Source of the DNA: CAZPUI01 sp964415525
Lineage (GTDB): Bacteria > Acidobacteriota > Holophagae > Holophagales > Holophagaceae
Assembly (NCBI GenBank): GCA_964415525.1
Contig: CAYQAS010000010.1
Coordinates: 1 to 62,882 of the forward strand
Length of the DNA: 62,882 nt
Reading direction: 5' to 3'
A model generated the notes under the pieces. That model was not told the origin of the DNA and ran no database searches. It saw nothing but the letters and a program-made list of their open reading frames with translations. Shown piece after piece: positions 8,966 to 18,375 of the stretch (within the stretch, counting starts at the first letter, position 1; each line of letters opens with the position of its first letter). Made by a program: the position numbers and the translations under genes.

Positions 8966-9490
8966 ATGAGCACCGCCTTCACCTTTCACCCCATCGGCTA
9001 TGCCCGCACCCCCTATGCGGACCGCATCGACGCGCCCCATCAGGCGGATGTCGTGGAGGGCACGGAATCCGGCACGCGCGAAGATGCCTGGATCGAGCTG
9101 GAGCCCTCCATCCCGGAGGAGGCCCTCCAGGATCTGGAAGGCTTTCAGCGCCTCTGGGTGATCTTCGTGTTCGATCGCAGCGAAGGCTGGAAGCCACGGG
9201 TGAAGCCGCCGCGCGGCTCGGGCAAGCGGGGTGTCTTCGCCACCCGCAGCCCCCACCGTCCCAATGCCATCGGCCTCTCCGCCGTGGAACTGGTGGCGGT
9301 GGAAGGCCGTCGCCTGCGCCTGCGGGGCGTGGACCTACTGGATGGCACGCCCATCGTGGACCTCAAGCCTTACGTCCCCTACGCCGACGCCTTTCCCGAC
9401 AGTTCCGCCGGATGGATTGATGTCGTGGACGCGGAAACCGGCACCCGCTGGGCGCCTGGGCCGAAAAAACCGAGGAAGCCCAAGGCCTGA
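8966..9490 (+). CDS. trmO: tRNA (N6-threonylcarbamoyl-A37) methyltransferase TrmO
   Basis: 174 residues from the ATG at 8966. UPF0066/TsaA family: a single beta-barrel domain with the SAM-binding signature RSPHRPNAIGLSAVEL (about 93-108) and the downstream DLLDGTPIVDLKPYVPYADAF, both diagnostic. TrmO N6-methylates t6A37 in tRNAs. It is a cytosolic enzyme of typical length, ending in a basic tail. It is monocistronic; the next gene starts 106 nt downstream. Confidence 0.93.
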   Translation: MSTAFTFHPIGYARTPYADRIDAPHQADVVEGTESGTREDAWIELEPSIPEEALQDLEGFQRLWVIFVFDRSEGWKPRVKPPRGSGKRGVFATRSPHRPNAIGLSAVELVAVEGRRLRLRGVDLLDGTPIVDLKPYVPYADAFPDSSAGWIDVVDAETGTRWAPGPKKPRKPKA

Positions 9491-9595
9491 TCCCTCCCTG
9501 GCGACCGCCCATCCCAGGATGGGGCACACTCGCCCCAAGGGCCCTGAACCTCCCACTCGCCGCCCGTAACGTAGGGCGACCTTCGGAGGACTTCC

Positions 9596-11017
9596 ATGCG
9601 CCCGTCGCTCTCCCTCATCGCCCTGACCCTCTGTGCCGCCCCGGCCCTCCTCGCGGAGTCCCTCTTCGGCCTGCCCCTTCACATCCAGAAACCCGCGCCG
9701 AACACGCTGCGCCTGTGGGTGGGTGACAAGGGCCGCTCCAGCGCCGTGGTGGCCTTCGCCACGCAACAAGGCCTCGTGGTGGTGGACACCCTGGGTCTGC
9801 CGGCGATGGACCGGGAGCTGCGCAAGGTCATCGCCCGGGAATTCGGCCGCAAGGACTTCAAGGTCCTCATCAACACCCACGAGCACCTGGATCACACGGG
9901 GGGCAACAGCGCCTATGCGGACTGCACCATCGTGGCGCACACCCTCTGCGGCGAAGGGATGAAAGCCACCGCCAAGCATCTGCCCCGCTGGAAGGAGATG
10001 ACAAAGCAGCAGGTCAGCACCCTGGAGGCGGAGCTCGCCAAGCTCCCGAAGGGGGATGCCAAGATCCCCGGCCTGAAGGAGGAATGCCGGTTCTCGCAGC
10101 TCCAGCTCCAGGCCTACGAGGAATCCTCCCAGCCCACCCTGCCCACCCGCACCTTCCGGGATCGGCTCAGCTTGCCCATGGGCGACACCACGTTTGAGCT
10201 GTTCTACACCGGAGGCATCCACTCCCCCAGCGATATCGCGATCCACGTTCCGGAGCGGCGACTGTTGATCACGGGGGATGTCATGGCGGACGCCTGGCTC
10301 AATGAGGCCCCCGGCTGCCTGTCGAGCTTCATGATCCGCTCCGGCCTGCCCCAGGACTTCCCGCTCCTCTTCCAGAACTGGGACGCGCTGCGCGCCCGCA
10401 AGGACCAGATCCAGACCCTGCTGCCCGGCCACTGGAACGCCACCCTCAGCTGGAAGGGTTTTGAGCAGCGCTGCGCCTACGTCAGGGCGCTGTGGGAGGG
10501 CGTGCAGGCCTCCGTGAAGGCGGATAAGCCCATGGAGTCCATCTTCCAAGACCTCCCCCTGAAGGTCAGGTTCCCCGAACTGCTGAACTGTCCGGGCGTC
10601 ACGCCTCAGACACACAACATGTCCCTGGTCGGCCTCTACAGCCATGTCACCGGCGCGACGTCTGCCGCCGAACGCATCCAGGAGCTGGCTTCGACCCCGG
10701 GCAGCGAGGACGGGATCCGGCAGGTGTTGGCAAACCGTGGCAAGAAGCCCGCGAAATACTACTTCCTCGAGAACGAATTCCACTTCCGGGGCTACCAGCG
10801 GCTTCAGGAGAACCAGACCGCCCAGGCCGTGACGCTCTTCCATGCCTGGGTGGATGCATTTCCTCAGTCCTGGAACGCCCATGACAGCTTGGCGGAGGCC
10901 TGCCTGAAGGCCGGGGATCGGACAGGCGCCAAGACCCATTACGAGCGTTCCGTGGCCCTGAATCCCAAGAACACGAACGGTGTGGAAGCCTTGGCGAAGC
11001 TTGGTGCCGCTCAGTAG
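9596..11017 (+). CDS. exported MBL-fold metallohydrolase with TPR-like C-terminus
   Basis: 473 residues behind GGAGG. A cleavable signal peptide (1-20) is followed by a metallo-beta-lactamase domain with THEHLDHTGG (His95, His97, Asp99, His100), a later GDVMAD loop and LLPGHW, the full set of metal ligands. A helical region (about 370-473) contains a TPR-like motif (SWNAHDSLAEACLKAGDRTGAKTHYERSVALNP). It is probably a periplasmic hydrolase; the substrate is unknown. It resembles the MBL-TPR proteins common in Acidobacteriota. Its end overlaps the convergent outer-membrane protein gene by 7 bp. Confidence 0.88.
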   Translation: MRPSLSLIALTLCAAPALLAESLFGLPLHIQKPAPNTLRLWVGDKGRSSAVVAFATQQGLVVVDTLGLPAMDRELRKVIAREFGRKDFKVLINTHEHLDHTGGNSAYADCTIVAHTLCGEGMKATAKHLPRWKEMTKQQVSTLEAELAKLPKGDAKIPGLKEECRFSQLQLQAYEESSQPTLPTRTFRDRLSLPMGDTTFELFYTGGIHSPSDIAIHVPERRLLITGDVMADAWLNEAPGCLSSFMIRSGLPQDFPLLFQNWDALRARKDQIQTLLPGHWNATLSWKGFEQRCAYVRALWEGVQASVKADKPMESIFQDLPLKVRFPELLNCPGVTPQTHNMSLVGLYSHVTGATSAAERIQELASTPGSEDGIRQVLANRGKKPAKYYFLENEFHFRGYQRLQENQTAQAVTLFHAWVDAFPQSWNAHDSLAEACLKAGDRTGAKTHYERSVALNPKNTNGVEALAKLGAAQ

Positions 11018-12612
11018 CCCAGGGTGCTGCCCACGAGCAGCTGCCAGGGCGCATCCCCCGGCTGGCGGCGCGTCGGCACGGCCACGGCCAGATTGAAGGC
11101 CCCACTGAGGCCGCTCTTGAGCACCGCCACCCGCAGCCCCGCGCCCACGGTGCTGTGGGTGGCGCTCCAGGCCTTCGTATCGAGCCGCCGCACCGCACCC
11201 ACGTCCGCCAGCACGACGAACCCCAGCCGCGCGAGGCCCCAGGGCTCCCAGCCTGTGTGGATGCGGTCCTCCATGGACACGAGCCAGCGACGGTCCCCCG
11301 CCAGCAGGAAGGTGCCGTAGCCGCGGAAGCCGTCCGCGCCGCTCAGATAGAGCAGGCGGCCAAAGTCGGGGCGGAAGGCGGCATCCCAGGCCACGCGCCC
11401 TGCCAGGGTCTGGTTCGGCAGGTGCTGATTGTAGGCCACCAGCGACGTGCTGAAACGGCCGTTCTCCCATGCCCCCCCCGGCAATCGACCCGAGAGGCTC
11501 GTGCGCAGGATCGCGATGGTGTGCTCCGAAGCTCGGAAACCTCTGCGGACTCCGGCCTCCACGAAGGGGCCCACACGGTCCGACCCAAGGCTGGACAGCG
11601 ATTGTCCCACGCCGACACTGCCATCCCAGCCGAGGTTCACGTCCTCCGCCCGCCGGGCGAAGGCCAGATTCCGGAAAACCTCCCAGCGGTCTTGGGTGAA
11701 ACTCCAGCGCACCATCGCGCCTCGCAAGCGACGATCCGCCTGGATATGCATGGGCAGCGGCCCCGGCGTCACCCGCTCCAGGTCGCCGTAGTCGGCATCG
11801 TCCACCCGCAGAGCGATTCCCAAGCGCTGCACCGTGCGCCCGTCGCCCGGGAGTCGCCGGTCGAACCCCAGCTCTCCGTTCGTCAAAATCGCCCGCCGCC
11901 CCCAGGCCTCCTTCCCGTCCCAGTGCTCCGCCAGACGGAGGTCCGCCCGGCTCGCCCGCACATCGAAGGCCCAGGGCGTATCCAGTGAGTAGAAGGGCCG
12001 CGCCAGACCGAGGCTCCAGTTCCTCCCATCGGAGAGTTTCTGGGCGTAGGCATCCAGATTCCAGTGAGTTCCAAAGAGCTTGGGATCGACGAAACCCACG
12101 GTGGAGGCCGAACGCTCCAGGCCCTTCTCGCGCCAGAGAAAGACGCTCCGCCCCGTACCCAGGAAGTTGGAATCCTGGAGGGACGCCGCCCATGTCGTCA
12201 CACCCCCGACCCGCTTCACATTAAGGATGGGCAGCAGGGTCCACGCATCCTGCACATTCACCCGGGCCCGCACCGAGCCATCCGGATCCAGCACCGGCAC
12301 GATGGAGACGTTTGCGGCGAAGCTCTGGGCCCGCAGGGCGCGCTCGGACTCGCGGATGCGGGAAACCGAGACCCGCTCCCCGACACCGAAGACGAGATGT
12401 TGGCGGATGGCCCAGTCCCGAGTCGTGCGGTGCAGTGCGTTGGCGGTACGGCCGAGGCGATGGTCCTCCCGAGGCTGCGTGAGGTCGAAGACGTTGCCCA
12501 CCTTCACCTCAATGCCCGCGATCACGACGCCTCGAGCCTCGAGATCCTCCCAGGTGGGAGGCGCCTGGGCGGCGAGGAGGGCCGGAAGCATCAGGGTGCC
12601 GTATCGGAGCAT
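11011..12612 (-). CDS. Omp85/D15-like outer-membrane beta-barrel protein
   Basis: 533 residues. A short signal peptide (about 1-15) is followed by a POTRA-like N-terminal region (about 25-125) with the ESERALRAQSF motif seen in D15 proteins. A long region of alternating amphipathic strands, rich in Gly, Arg and aromatics, ends in a strand (QLLVGSTLGY) with a C-terminal aromatic, as in beta-barrels recognised by the BAM complex. It likely inserts in the outer membrane and may translocate or assemble another protein; no cognate exoprotein is adjacent. There is a possible alternative ATG seven codons in. Confidence 0.8.
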   Translation of the reverse strand: MLRYGTLMLPALLAAQAPPTWEDLEARGVVIAGIEVKVGNVFDLTQPREDHRLGRTANALHRTTRDWAIRQHLVFGVGERVSVSRIRESERALRAQSFAANVSIVPVLDPDGSVRARVNVQDAWTLLPILNVKRVGGVTTWAASLQDSNFLGTGRSVFLWREKGLERSASTVGFVDPKLFGTHWNLDAYAQKLSDGRNWSLGLARPFYSLDTPWAFDVRASRADLRLAEHWDGKEAWGRRAILTNGELGFDRRLPGDGRTVQRLGIALRVDDADYGDLERVTPGPLPMHIQADRRLRGAMVRWSFTQDRWEVFRNLAFARRAEDVNLGWDGSVGVGQSLSSLGSDRVGPFVEAGVRRGFRASEHTIAILRTSLSGRLPGGAWENGRFSTSLVAYNQHLPNQTLAGRVAWDAAFRPDFGRLLYLSGADGFRGYGTFLLAGDRRWLVSMEDRIHTGWEPWGLARLGFVVLADVGAVRRLDTKAWSATHSTVGAGLRVAVLKSGLSGAFNLAVAVPTRRQPGDAPWQLLVGSTLGY

Positions 12613-12835
12613 CCAGCCATGATGACCGAGCGAGGATCCGTCACCAGGCCGGCCTGATCCCGGGAGGCCCCCCGCCGCGCCATAAACATGTCAACCCAAG
12701 CCCTCCCAGGCCGGAATCACCGCAACCACCCCAGGATTCCATGATTTCACCACAGCTCAGGCCGGAGCCCATGCTGACGATGAACAGATTCGAGCGGCAT
12801 GGCCTCTGAGGGCCATTCCCGTTCCTGGGGCCTTC

Positions 12836-13471
12836 ATGTTCATGGATCTTTTCAGTTTCCAGGCAGCGCTCCTCGGCATGGACCGTGTCGGGGCGCGCAC
12901 CCTGCTCGCGAATGTGCGGGCTGAGGCAGGGCGGATTCAGGCCATTGAAGGCCTGGTAGTGCCCACCATGGAGTCCATCGGCGTGGAGTGGGAGCAGGGT
13001 CGCCTGGCCCAGGTCTACATGGGGGGCCGCATCCGCGAGGAGGCTGTGGACGCCGTCCTGCTGAACGATCCCACCGCGACCTCCGAGGGTCCGCTGATCG
13101 GGCTCGCAGCCTTCGAGGATCAGCACCCGCTGGGCAAGCGCATTGTGGCAAGCGTGCTGAAATCTGCGGGCTACCGCATCCGGGACTACGGCCAAGGCAT
13201 CGACGCGGAGGAACTGGCCCACCTGGCCCTCGGCGACAGAGTGCCTCTCCTCATGGTCTCCGTGCTCATGCTCCACTCGGCCCTGCACCTGAAGGCGTTG
13301 AGGACCGCCCTGAACCGGTCCCCCAGCCCTCCCATCCTGGTGGCGGGAGGCGCCCCCTTCCGCTTCGACCCCAGCCTGGGACAGGAAGTCGGCGTGGATG
13401 CCTTCGGCACCTCCGCCCTGGATGCCCTGAGGCTGGCCCGACACTATGTGGGGGAACCATGTCTGATCTGA
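12836..13471 (+). CDS. corrinoid (B12-binding) protein of a methyltransferase system
   Basis: 211 residues. A helical cap (B12-binding_2 type, about 1-85) is followed by a Rossmann-like cobalamin domain with the D-x-H-x-x-G signature (Asp95, His97, Gly100 in EDQHPLG), a VSVLM segment and a GG loop near residue 172. His97 would be the lower axial ligand of cobalt. Family role: carrying a methyl group between two methyltransferases (MtaC/MtbC type). It overlaps the next gene by 13 nt, so the two are made together. No substrate-specific methyltransferase I (MtaB, MttB) is in the window. I see no B12-riboswitch upstream. Confidence 0.87.
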   Translation: MFMDLFSFQAALLGMDRVGARTLLANVRAEAGRIQAIEGLVVPTMESIGVEWEQGRLAQVYMGGRIREEAVDAVLLNDPTATSEGPLIGLAAFEDQHPLGKRIVASVLKSAGYRIRDYGQGIDAEELAHLALGDRVPLLMVSVLMLHSALHLKALRTALNRSPSPPILVAGGAPFRFDPSLGQEVGVDAFGTSALDALRLARHYVGEPCLI

Positions 13472-14508
13472 CGGCGACGGAACGAATCTTGACGGCCCTG
13501 AGCCACCGAGAGGGCGACCGGGTCCCCTTCGTCCTCCCCCTGACGCTCCACGGCGCCAAGGAGCTGGGCCTGGGTCTCCGGGAATACTTCGCGAAACCGG
13601 AACAGGTCGTGGAGGCCCAGCTGCGCATGCAGCGGCGCTATGGTCACGACGCACTCATGGGCTTCCTCTATGGCGCCCTGGAATACGAAGCCTGGGGCGG
13701 GGAGGTCGTCTTCGTCGAGGATGGCCCACCCAATTCCGGGGCACCGATCTTCGCCCGTCCAGAGGCCCTGGACCGACTGGAGCCCCCCCGGATCCCGGAC
13801 TGCCCAGGGCTCCAGAAGGCCCTCGCCACCATCCGGAGCCTGAAGGCCTGCGTCGGGGACCGCATCCCCATCCTGGGGATGGTCCTCTCTCCTTTCTCCG
13901 TGTCCCTGATGCAGCTGGGCTTTGGCCCCTACCTGGACCTGCTCTGCGAAGATCGCGACCGGTTCTGGCGCCTGATGGCAGCCAACCAGGCCTTCACCAC
14001 GGACTGGGGCAACGCGCAGCTGGAGGCAGGCGCCACTGCCCTGGTCTACTTCGACCCCCTGGCCTCCCCCGCCATGGTGCCCCTGGAGGTCTACCAGGCC
14101 ACCGGCTTCCAGGTGGCCCAGCGCACCCTTGCGGGCCTCAAGGGCCCGGCCCTGACACACCTGGCGTCCAGTCCCGCCTCGGAGGGCCTCGACCTGCTGG
14201 CCCAGACCGGCACCGCCGCCGTGGGGGTCAGCTGCCTGGACGACCTGGCCAACCTCAAGCAGCGCTGTGCAGGCCGCGTGGGAATCGTTGGCAACCTCAA
14301 TGGCATCGCCATGGCCCACTGGTCCACCCAGGAGGCGGAAGGTGCCACCCGAGAAGCCCTGCTCAAAGGTGGGCCCGGCGGGGGGTTCATCCTGGCGGAC
14401 AACCACGGGGAGATCCCATGGGCCGTCCCGGACGAAGTGCTGGGTGCCATCGCGGAAACCGTGCGCACCTGGGGCCGCTACCCTCTCATGGGAAAAGTCG
14501 ATGCTTGA
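13459..14508 (+). CDS. UroD/MtaA-like methyltransferase-family protein lacking usual zinc cysteines
   Basis: 349 residues with the UroD TIM-barrel of the MtaA/CmuA branch: N-terminal ERILTALSHREGDRVP, FGPYLDLLCEDRDRFWRLM, and a C-terminal GGGFILADNHGEIP. In methylcobamide:thiol methyltransferases zinc is held by an H-x-C motif plus a later Cys (often PGC). Here these positions read His234-Leu-Ala236 and Asn315-His316-Gly317, so the expected Cys ligands are absent, while Cys259 is nearby. It may act with non-thiol acceptors or in sensing. It is between the corrinoid protein (13-nt overlap) and the hybrid kinase (8-nt overlap). Confidence 0.85.
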   Translation: MSDLTATERILTALSHREGDRVPFVLPLTLHGAKELGLGLREYFAKPEQVVEAQLRMQRRYGHDALMGFLYGALEYEAWGGEVVFVEDGPPNSGAPIFARPEALDRLEPPRIPDCPGLQKALATIRSLKACVGDRIPILGMVLSPFSVSLMQLGFGPYLDLLCEDRDRFWRLMAANQAFTTDWGNAQLEAGATALVYFDPLASPAMVPLEVYQATGFQVAQRTLAGLKGPALTHLASSPASEGLDLLAQTGTAAVGVSCLDDLANLKQRCAGRVGIVGNLNGIAMAHWSTQEAEGATREALLKGGPGGGFILADNHGEIPWAVPDEVLGAIAETVRTWGRYPLMGKVDA

Positions 14509-17335
14509 GCCTCCCCGTCTCCAGATCTGGGCCTGCGAGCACTACCTCGCGGACATCCAGGCCTGCCTAAAAGAGATGGCCTGCCCCGGCGTGACGGTGA
14601 AGGGCTTCCCCGCGCGCTGCGGACACCCGCCCCTGACCCGGGAGGAGTTGATCCCCGATCCAGGCACCCAGGCCCTCGTCCTGGGAAGCTGCTGCTTGAG
14701 CCAACTGCCGGACCACCAGGGGTCGCGACGGGTGTGCCGCCTGCAGACCTGCCAGGAGATGCTCGTGGACCCCCACCTCCTGGAGCCGTTCCAGCGGGAG
14801 GGCACCTACGTGCTCAGCTCCGCCTGGCTGCAGGCGTGGCACCGCCACCTGGACGATTGGGGCGGGGATCCAGAGGTGGTGCGGGAGTTGATGCGGGAAA
14901 CCGCCAGCAGCCTGCTGTGCCTGGACACGGGCACCGGGCCGGAGGATCTGTTCGGGGAGATGGCCGCCTTGGGAAAGGCAGTGGGACTCCTCTGGGAGGT
15001 GCTTCCCGTGGGCCGAGCCCGGCTGCGGGTCTTCCTCGAGGGGCTGATCGAGATCAGCCTGACGGCGACCACCGTCCCCGATTCCGAACTCAGCGAGGCC
15101 CGACGCCAGGCGGCGGACCGCGCCTTGGCCCTGGAATTCCTCGGCGAACTGAGTCAGACCCTCCGTGAGTCGGAGGTGCAGTCCCGAATCGAGGCGTTCT
15201 TCCGAATGCTCTTCGGCGCCACGACCGTAGCCATTCGCGATCCCCAGGAACCCCTCCTGGAGTCCCACGAGGAGTACCGCACCACGGGTGACGGATTCCT
15301 GGCGAGGCTCGGTGGCCGGGACCAGGGCGTGGGTGTGCTGGAAGTCTCAGGCCTGGCCTTCCCGCAGTACTGCGCCTACTACCTCAACCTGACCCTCTCG
15401 GTGGCGGGCGTCTGCGCCCTGGCCGTGCAGAACGCGCGCACCTATCGCGCCCTTCGGGATGCCCAGGCCTCCCAGCGCCTGATGCTGAACGTGCTGGACG
15501 CCTTCTACCGGCCCGGCGAGCACCTGGAAGAGCTGGAGGCGGCTCTGGAATACCTCCAGGCCTACACGCAGGTGGACGCGCTCGCGGTTCGTCTGGCCCG
15601 GAACGGAGGCCTGGAGACCTGGTCCCGCGGCTTCTCGCCGGAGCATTGCTCCCGGGAATGCGACCTGCGGGTGCGGGACCTCACCGGTGCCTTGCGCCTG
15701 GACCCCAACAGGCACCCCGTCCTGGCGGGCCTATGCGGGCACCTCCTCAACGGCACGCTGCCGCACCACCTCCGCCAGCGCACCGCCCGAGGCACCTTCT
15801 GGACCAACGATCTCCAGGCCCTGGAACCAACCCTCGACTGGGCCGAGTTGGAGGGCGGCGCCCGCGGCCTCTGTGCCCAGGAGGGCTACCGTTCCATGGC
15901 CCTGATCCCTCTGTGGTCAGGAAGCGAGATCCTGGGGCTGCTGCAGATCAACCACCGGCAGCCGGGCCGGTTCACGTCGGAACTTCTGGACCTGCTGGAG
16001 GGCGTGGCGGGCAGCATGGCCCTGGGCCTCGAGCGGCGCTTCGCGGAGGAGCGGCTGCGTTGCGTGAACCAGGAACTGGAGAACCGCGTGCAGAAACGCA
16101 CCGCGGAACTGGCGGCCATCAACGAGAACCTCCGGTCCGAAATCGAGCAGCGCACCCGGGTTGAGGAGGAAAAGGGGAAGGTGGAGCAGCAGCTCCTGCA
16201 GGCCCAGAAACTGGAGGCCATTGGCACCCTTGCGGGGGGCATCGCCCACGACTTCAACAACATCCTGACCCCCATCCTGGGCTTCGCCGAAATGGGCCTC
16301 CTCCAAACCCACGAGCAGGCCGCCCTGCACCACGACTTCGAAATGATCCTCAAGGCGGGGGGAAGGGCCCGGGAGCTCGTGAACCAGATCCTCCTCTTCA
16401 GCCGCCGGCAAGAGCAGCGGGTGGGATCCATGCTGTTCGCCCCCGTCCTCAAGGAGGTGCTCAAGCTCGTCCGGGCCTCCCTGCCCACCACCATCGAGAT
16501 CCGCCCTCGCCTTGACGTGAAAGATGCCTGGATCCTCGCGGATCCCACCCACATCCACCAGATCGTCCTCAACCTCTGCACCAATGCCGGACACGCCATG
16601 GAGCTCTCGGGCGGGATTCTCGAAGTGATCCTCGAACGGAACACCCTGGCAGCGGGGGATCCCCTCACCACCCTTCAGCTCAGGCCGGGTGCCTATGTGG
16701 TGTTGCAGATCAGCGACACCGGCTGCGGCATCCCCAAGGACGTCCTCTCCAGGATCTTCGAGCCCTTCTTCACCACCAAGGCAATAGGGAAGGGCACGGG
16801 CCTGGGACTCTCCGTCGTGCACGGGCTGGTGAAGACCTACCACGGACACATCTCCGTCTACAGTGAGCCCGGCCAGGGCACGGTGTTCCGGATCTACCTG
16901 CCAGAAGCCGTGGACATTCAGGCCCATACCGTCGCCGCAGCCGCCGAGGCCCCCATCCGAGGCGGCACCGAGCGGGTACTCGTGGTGGACGATGACGAGA
17001 GCGCCTTGCAGACCCTCGTCGCCTTGCTGGAGGGATTGGGCTACCGCATCACCGCCGAAAGCACCAGCCCAGGAGCCCTGAAAAGGGTGCGCGCAACCCC
17101 TGAGGCCTTCGATCTGGTGGTCACGGACCTCACCCTGCCCCACATGACGGGGCTGGAACTTGCGAAGGGGATTCAGGCGGTGCGCAAGGACCTCCCCTTG
17201 ATCCTCTGCAGCGGCTACAGCCAGGGGCTCGTCCGGGAAGGCACCGACCACCCGGGCGTCCGGGCCTTCGTCCAGAAACCCTACACCGTGAGCCAGATGG
17301 CCCGGACCATTCGCGAAGTCCTGGAGGCGGGTTGA
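14501..17335 (+). CDS. hybrid sensor histidine kinase with Cys-rich DUF1638-like N-terminus
   Basis: 944 residues from the ATG at 14501, overlapping the UroD-like stop by 8 nt. Residues 1-190 resemble DUF1638, a domain usually found beside corrinoid methyltransferases (LGSCCL, RVCRLQTCQEML, GTYVLSSAWLQ), with eight Cys in the first 84 residues. Then come two GAF-like regions (about 205-330 and 340-510), a coiled coil (520-575), HisKA with phospho-acceptor His in IAHDFNNILTP (about 583), HATPase (to about 800) and a C-terminal receiver (826-944) with VVDDDES and VVTDLTLP. There are no membrane helices, so sensing is cytoplasmic. Output is probably via a separate regulator, since there is no DNA-binding domain. 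Confidence 0.86.
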   Translation: MLEPPRLQIWACEHYLADIQACLKEMACPGVTVKGFPARCGHPPLTREELIPDPGTQALVLGSCCLSQLPDHQGSRRVCRLQTCQEMLVDPHLLEPFQREGTYVLSSAWLQAWHRHLDDWGGDPEVVRELMRETASSLLCLDTGTGPEDLFGEMAALGKAVGLLWEVLPVGRARLRVFLEGLIEISLTATTVPDSELSEARRQAADRALALEFLGELSQTLRESEVQSRIEAFFRMLFGATTVAIRDPQEPLLESHEEYRTTGDGFLARLGGRDQGVGVLEVSGLAFPQYCAYYLNLTLSVAGVCALAVQNARTYRALRDAQASQRLMLNVLDAFYRPGEHLEELEAALEYLQAYTQVDALAVRLARNGGLETWSRGFSPEHCSRECDLRVRDLTGALRLDPNRHPVLAGLCGHLLNGTLPHHLRQRTARGTFWTNDLQALEPTLDWAELEGGARGLCAQEGYRSMALIPLWSGSEILGLLQINHRQPGRFTSELLDLLEGVAGSMALGLERRFAEERLRCVNQELENRVQKRTAELAAINENLRSEIEQRTRVEEEKGKVEQQLLQAQKLEAIGTLAGGIAHDFNNILTPILGFAEMGLLQTHEQAALHHDFEMILKAGGRARELVNQILLFSRRQEQRVGSMLFAPVLKEVLKLVRASLPTTIEIRPRLDVKDAWILADPTHIHQIVLNLCTNAGHAMELSGGILEVILERNTLAAGDPLTTLQLRPGAYVVLQISDTGCGIPKDVLSRIFEPFFTTKAIGKGTGLGLSVVHGLVKTYHGHISVYSEPGQGTVFRIYLPEAVDIQAHTVAAAAEAPIRGGTERVLVVDDDESALQTLVALLEGLGYRITAESTSPGALKRVRATPEAFDLVVTDLTLPHMTGLELAKGIQAVRKDLPLILCSGYSQGLVREGTDHPGVRAFVQKPYTVSQMARTIREVLEAG

Positions 17336-17371
17336 GATGCCAGGCGGAAGGCTGCCCTATCCTGGGAGTCC

Positions 17372-18364
17372 ATGTTTGAATCCCTGACCCTCCACCACAC
17401 CACCATTGCCCCGGCGCTGTTCCTCGCGCCCATGGCGGGCATCACCACCTCCGCCTTCCGCCGTCTGCTGGCGGACTTCGGCGGCTATGGCGCCCTCACC
17501 ACCGAGATGATCAGCGCGTCCGCCTTCCTGAACGAGCGGCCGGACGCGTGCTCCTTCACGAAGAAGCGGGACGAGGAAGGGCTGGTGATCTACCAGTTCC
17601 GGGTCTCCACGGACGACAAGCTGGAGGCGATGGTCGAGAAGCTGGCGCCCCTGGGGGCCGCGGCCTTGGACCTCAACCTGGGCTGCCCGGCCCCGAAGAT
17701 CCAGGCCCAGGCCAGCGGTGCCGCGCTCTTCCGGGAATTCGACCAGCTGGCGGAAGTCCTCCAGCGCATCCGCAAGGTCTACGACGGCATCCTCACCGTG
17801 AAGGTGCGCCTGGGGGACGACCCCAAGGCCTGGGAGGCGCCCTTCCTGGACCGCATCCGCCTCATCGAGGACAGCGGTGTCGACGCCCTCACCGTGCATC
17901 CCCGTTTCAGCTTCGAGAAGCTCAAGCGCCGCGCCCGCTGGGAGCAGTTCCCCTGGATCAAAGAACGCACGCGGCTGCCCCTCATCGGGAATGGCGACGT
18001 GATCTCGACAGGCGATGTCGCACGGCACGCCGCGAGCTTCCAGGCCTTGGATGGCCTCATGCTCGGCCGCATCGTCGCCATCCGCCCCTGGATCTTCCGG
18101 GACTTCGCGGGCCTGGAGCCTGTGGCGGTCGACTTCACGGAAGTCTGGGACCGGCTCTGCGCTTACACATTGGAGGACATGCCCCCGGAGCGCGCCCTGC
18201 CCCGCATGCAGGAGTTCACCCGCTGGTACGCCCGCAACTTCACGTTCGGCCACACGCTGCACAGCCTTGCATTGGGTGCCCAGGACATCGAGGATCTGCG
18301 GAACAAGGCGCTTACGTGGCTTCGCAGCGATCCACAGCAGGTGAAGAACGTCAGCGTCTGGTAG
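17372..18364 (+). CDS. tRNA-dihydrouridine synthase
   Basis: 330 residues. FMN TIM-barrel with APMAGIT at 19-25, catalytic Cys105 in LNLGCPAPKI, the HPR substrate loop (VHPRFSFEK), IGNGDVIS and MLGRIVAIRPWIF for FMN phosphate. This is the Dus family, which reduces uridine in tRNA D-loops with NADPH. The C-terminal helical domain binds tRNA. Which of DusA/B/C it corresponds to cannot be fixed here; the spacing of motifs is DusB/C-like. It is 11 nt upstream of the SAM methyltransferase and probably co-transcribed. Confidence 0.92.
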   Translation: MFESLTLHHTTIAPALFLAPMAGITTSAFRRLLADFGGYGALTTEMISASAFLNERPDACSFTKKRDEEGLVIYQFRVSTDDKLEAMVEKLAPLGAAALDLNLGCPAPKIQAQASGAALFREFDQLAEVLQRIRKVYDGILTVKVRLGDDPKAWEAPFLDRIRLIEDSGVDALTVHPRFSFEKLKRRARWEQFPWIKERTRLPLIGNGDVISTGDVARHAASFQALDGLMLGRIVAIRPWIFRDFAGLEPVAVDFTEVWDRLCAYTLEDMPPERALPRMQEFTRWYARNFTFGHTLHSLALGAQDIEDLRNKALTWLRSDPQQVKNVSVW

Positions 18365-18375
18365 AGGAGACCCCC

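Noticed and set aside
9335..12193. 952-codon minus-strand ORF
   Set aside because: Out-of-frame shadow of the MBL and outer-membrane protein genes; no start or domain.
12613..12835. Cobalamin riboswitch before the corrinoid operon
   Set aside because: No B12-box or four-way junction pattern could be found; only a 6-bp hairpin (12799-12816).
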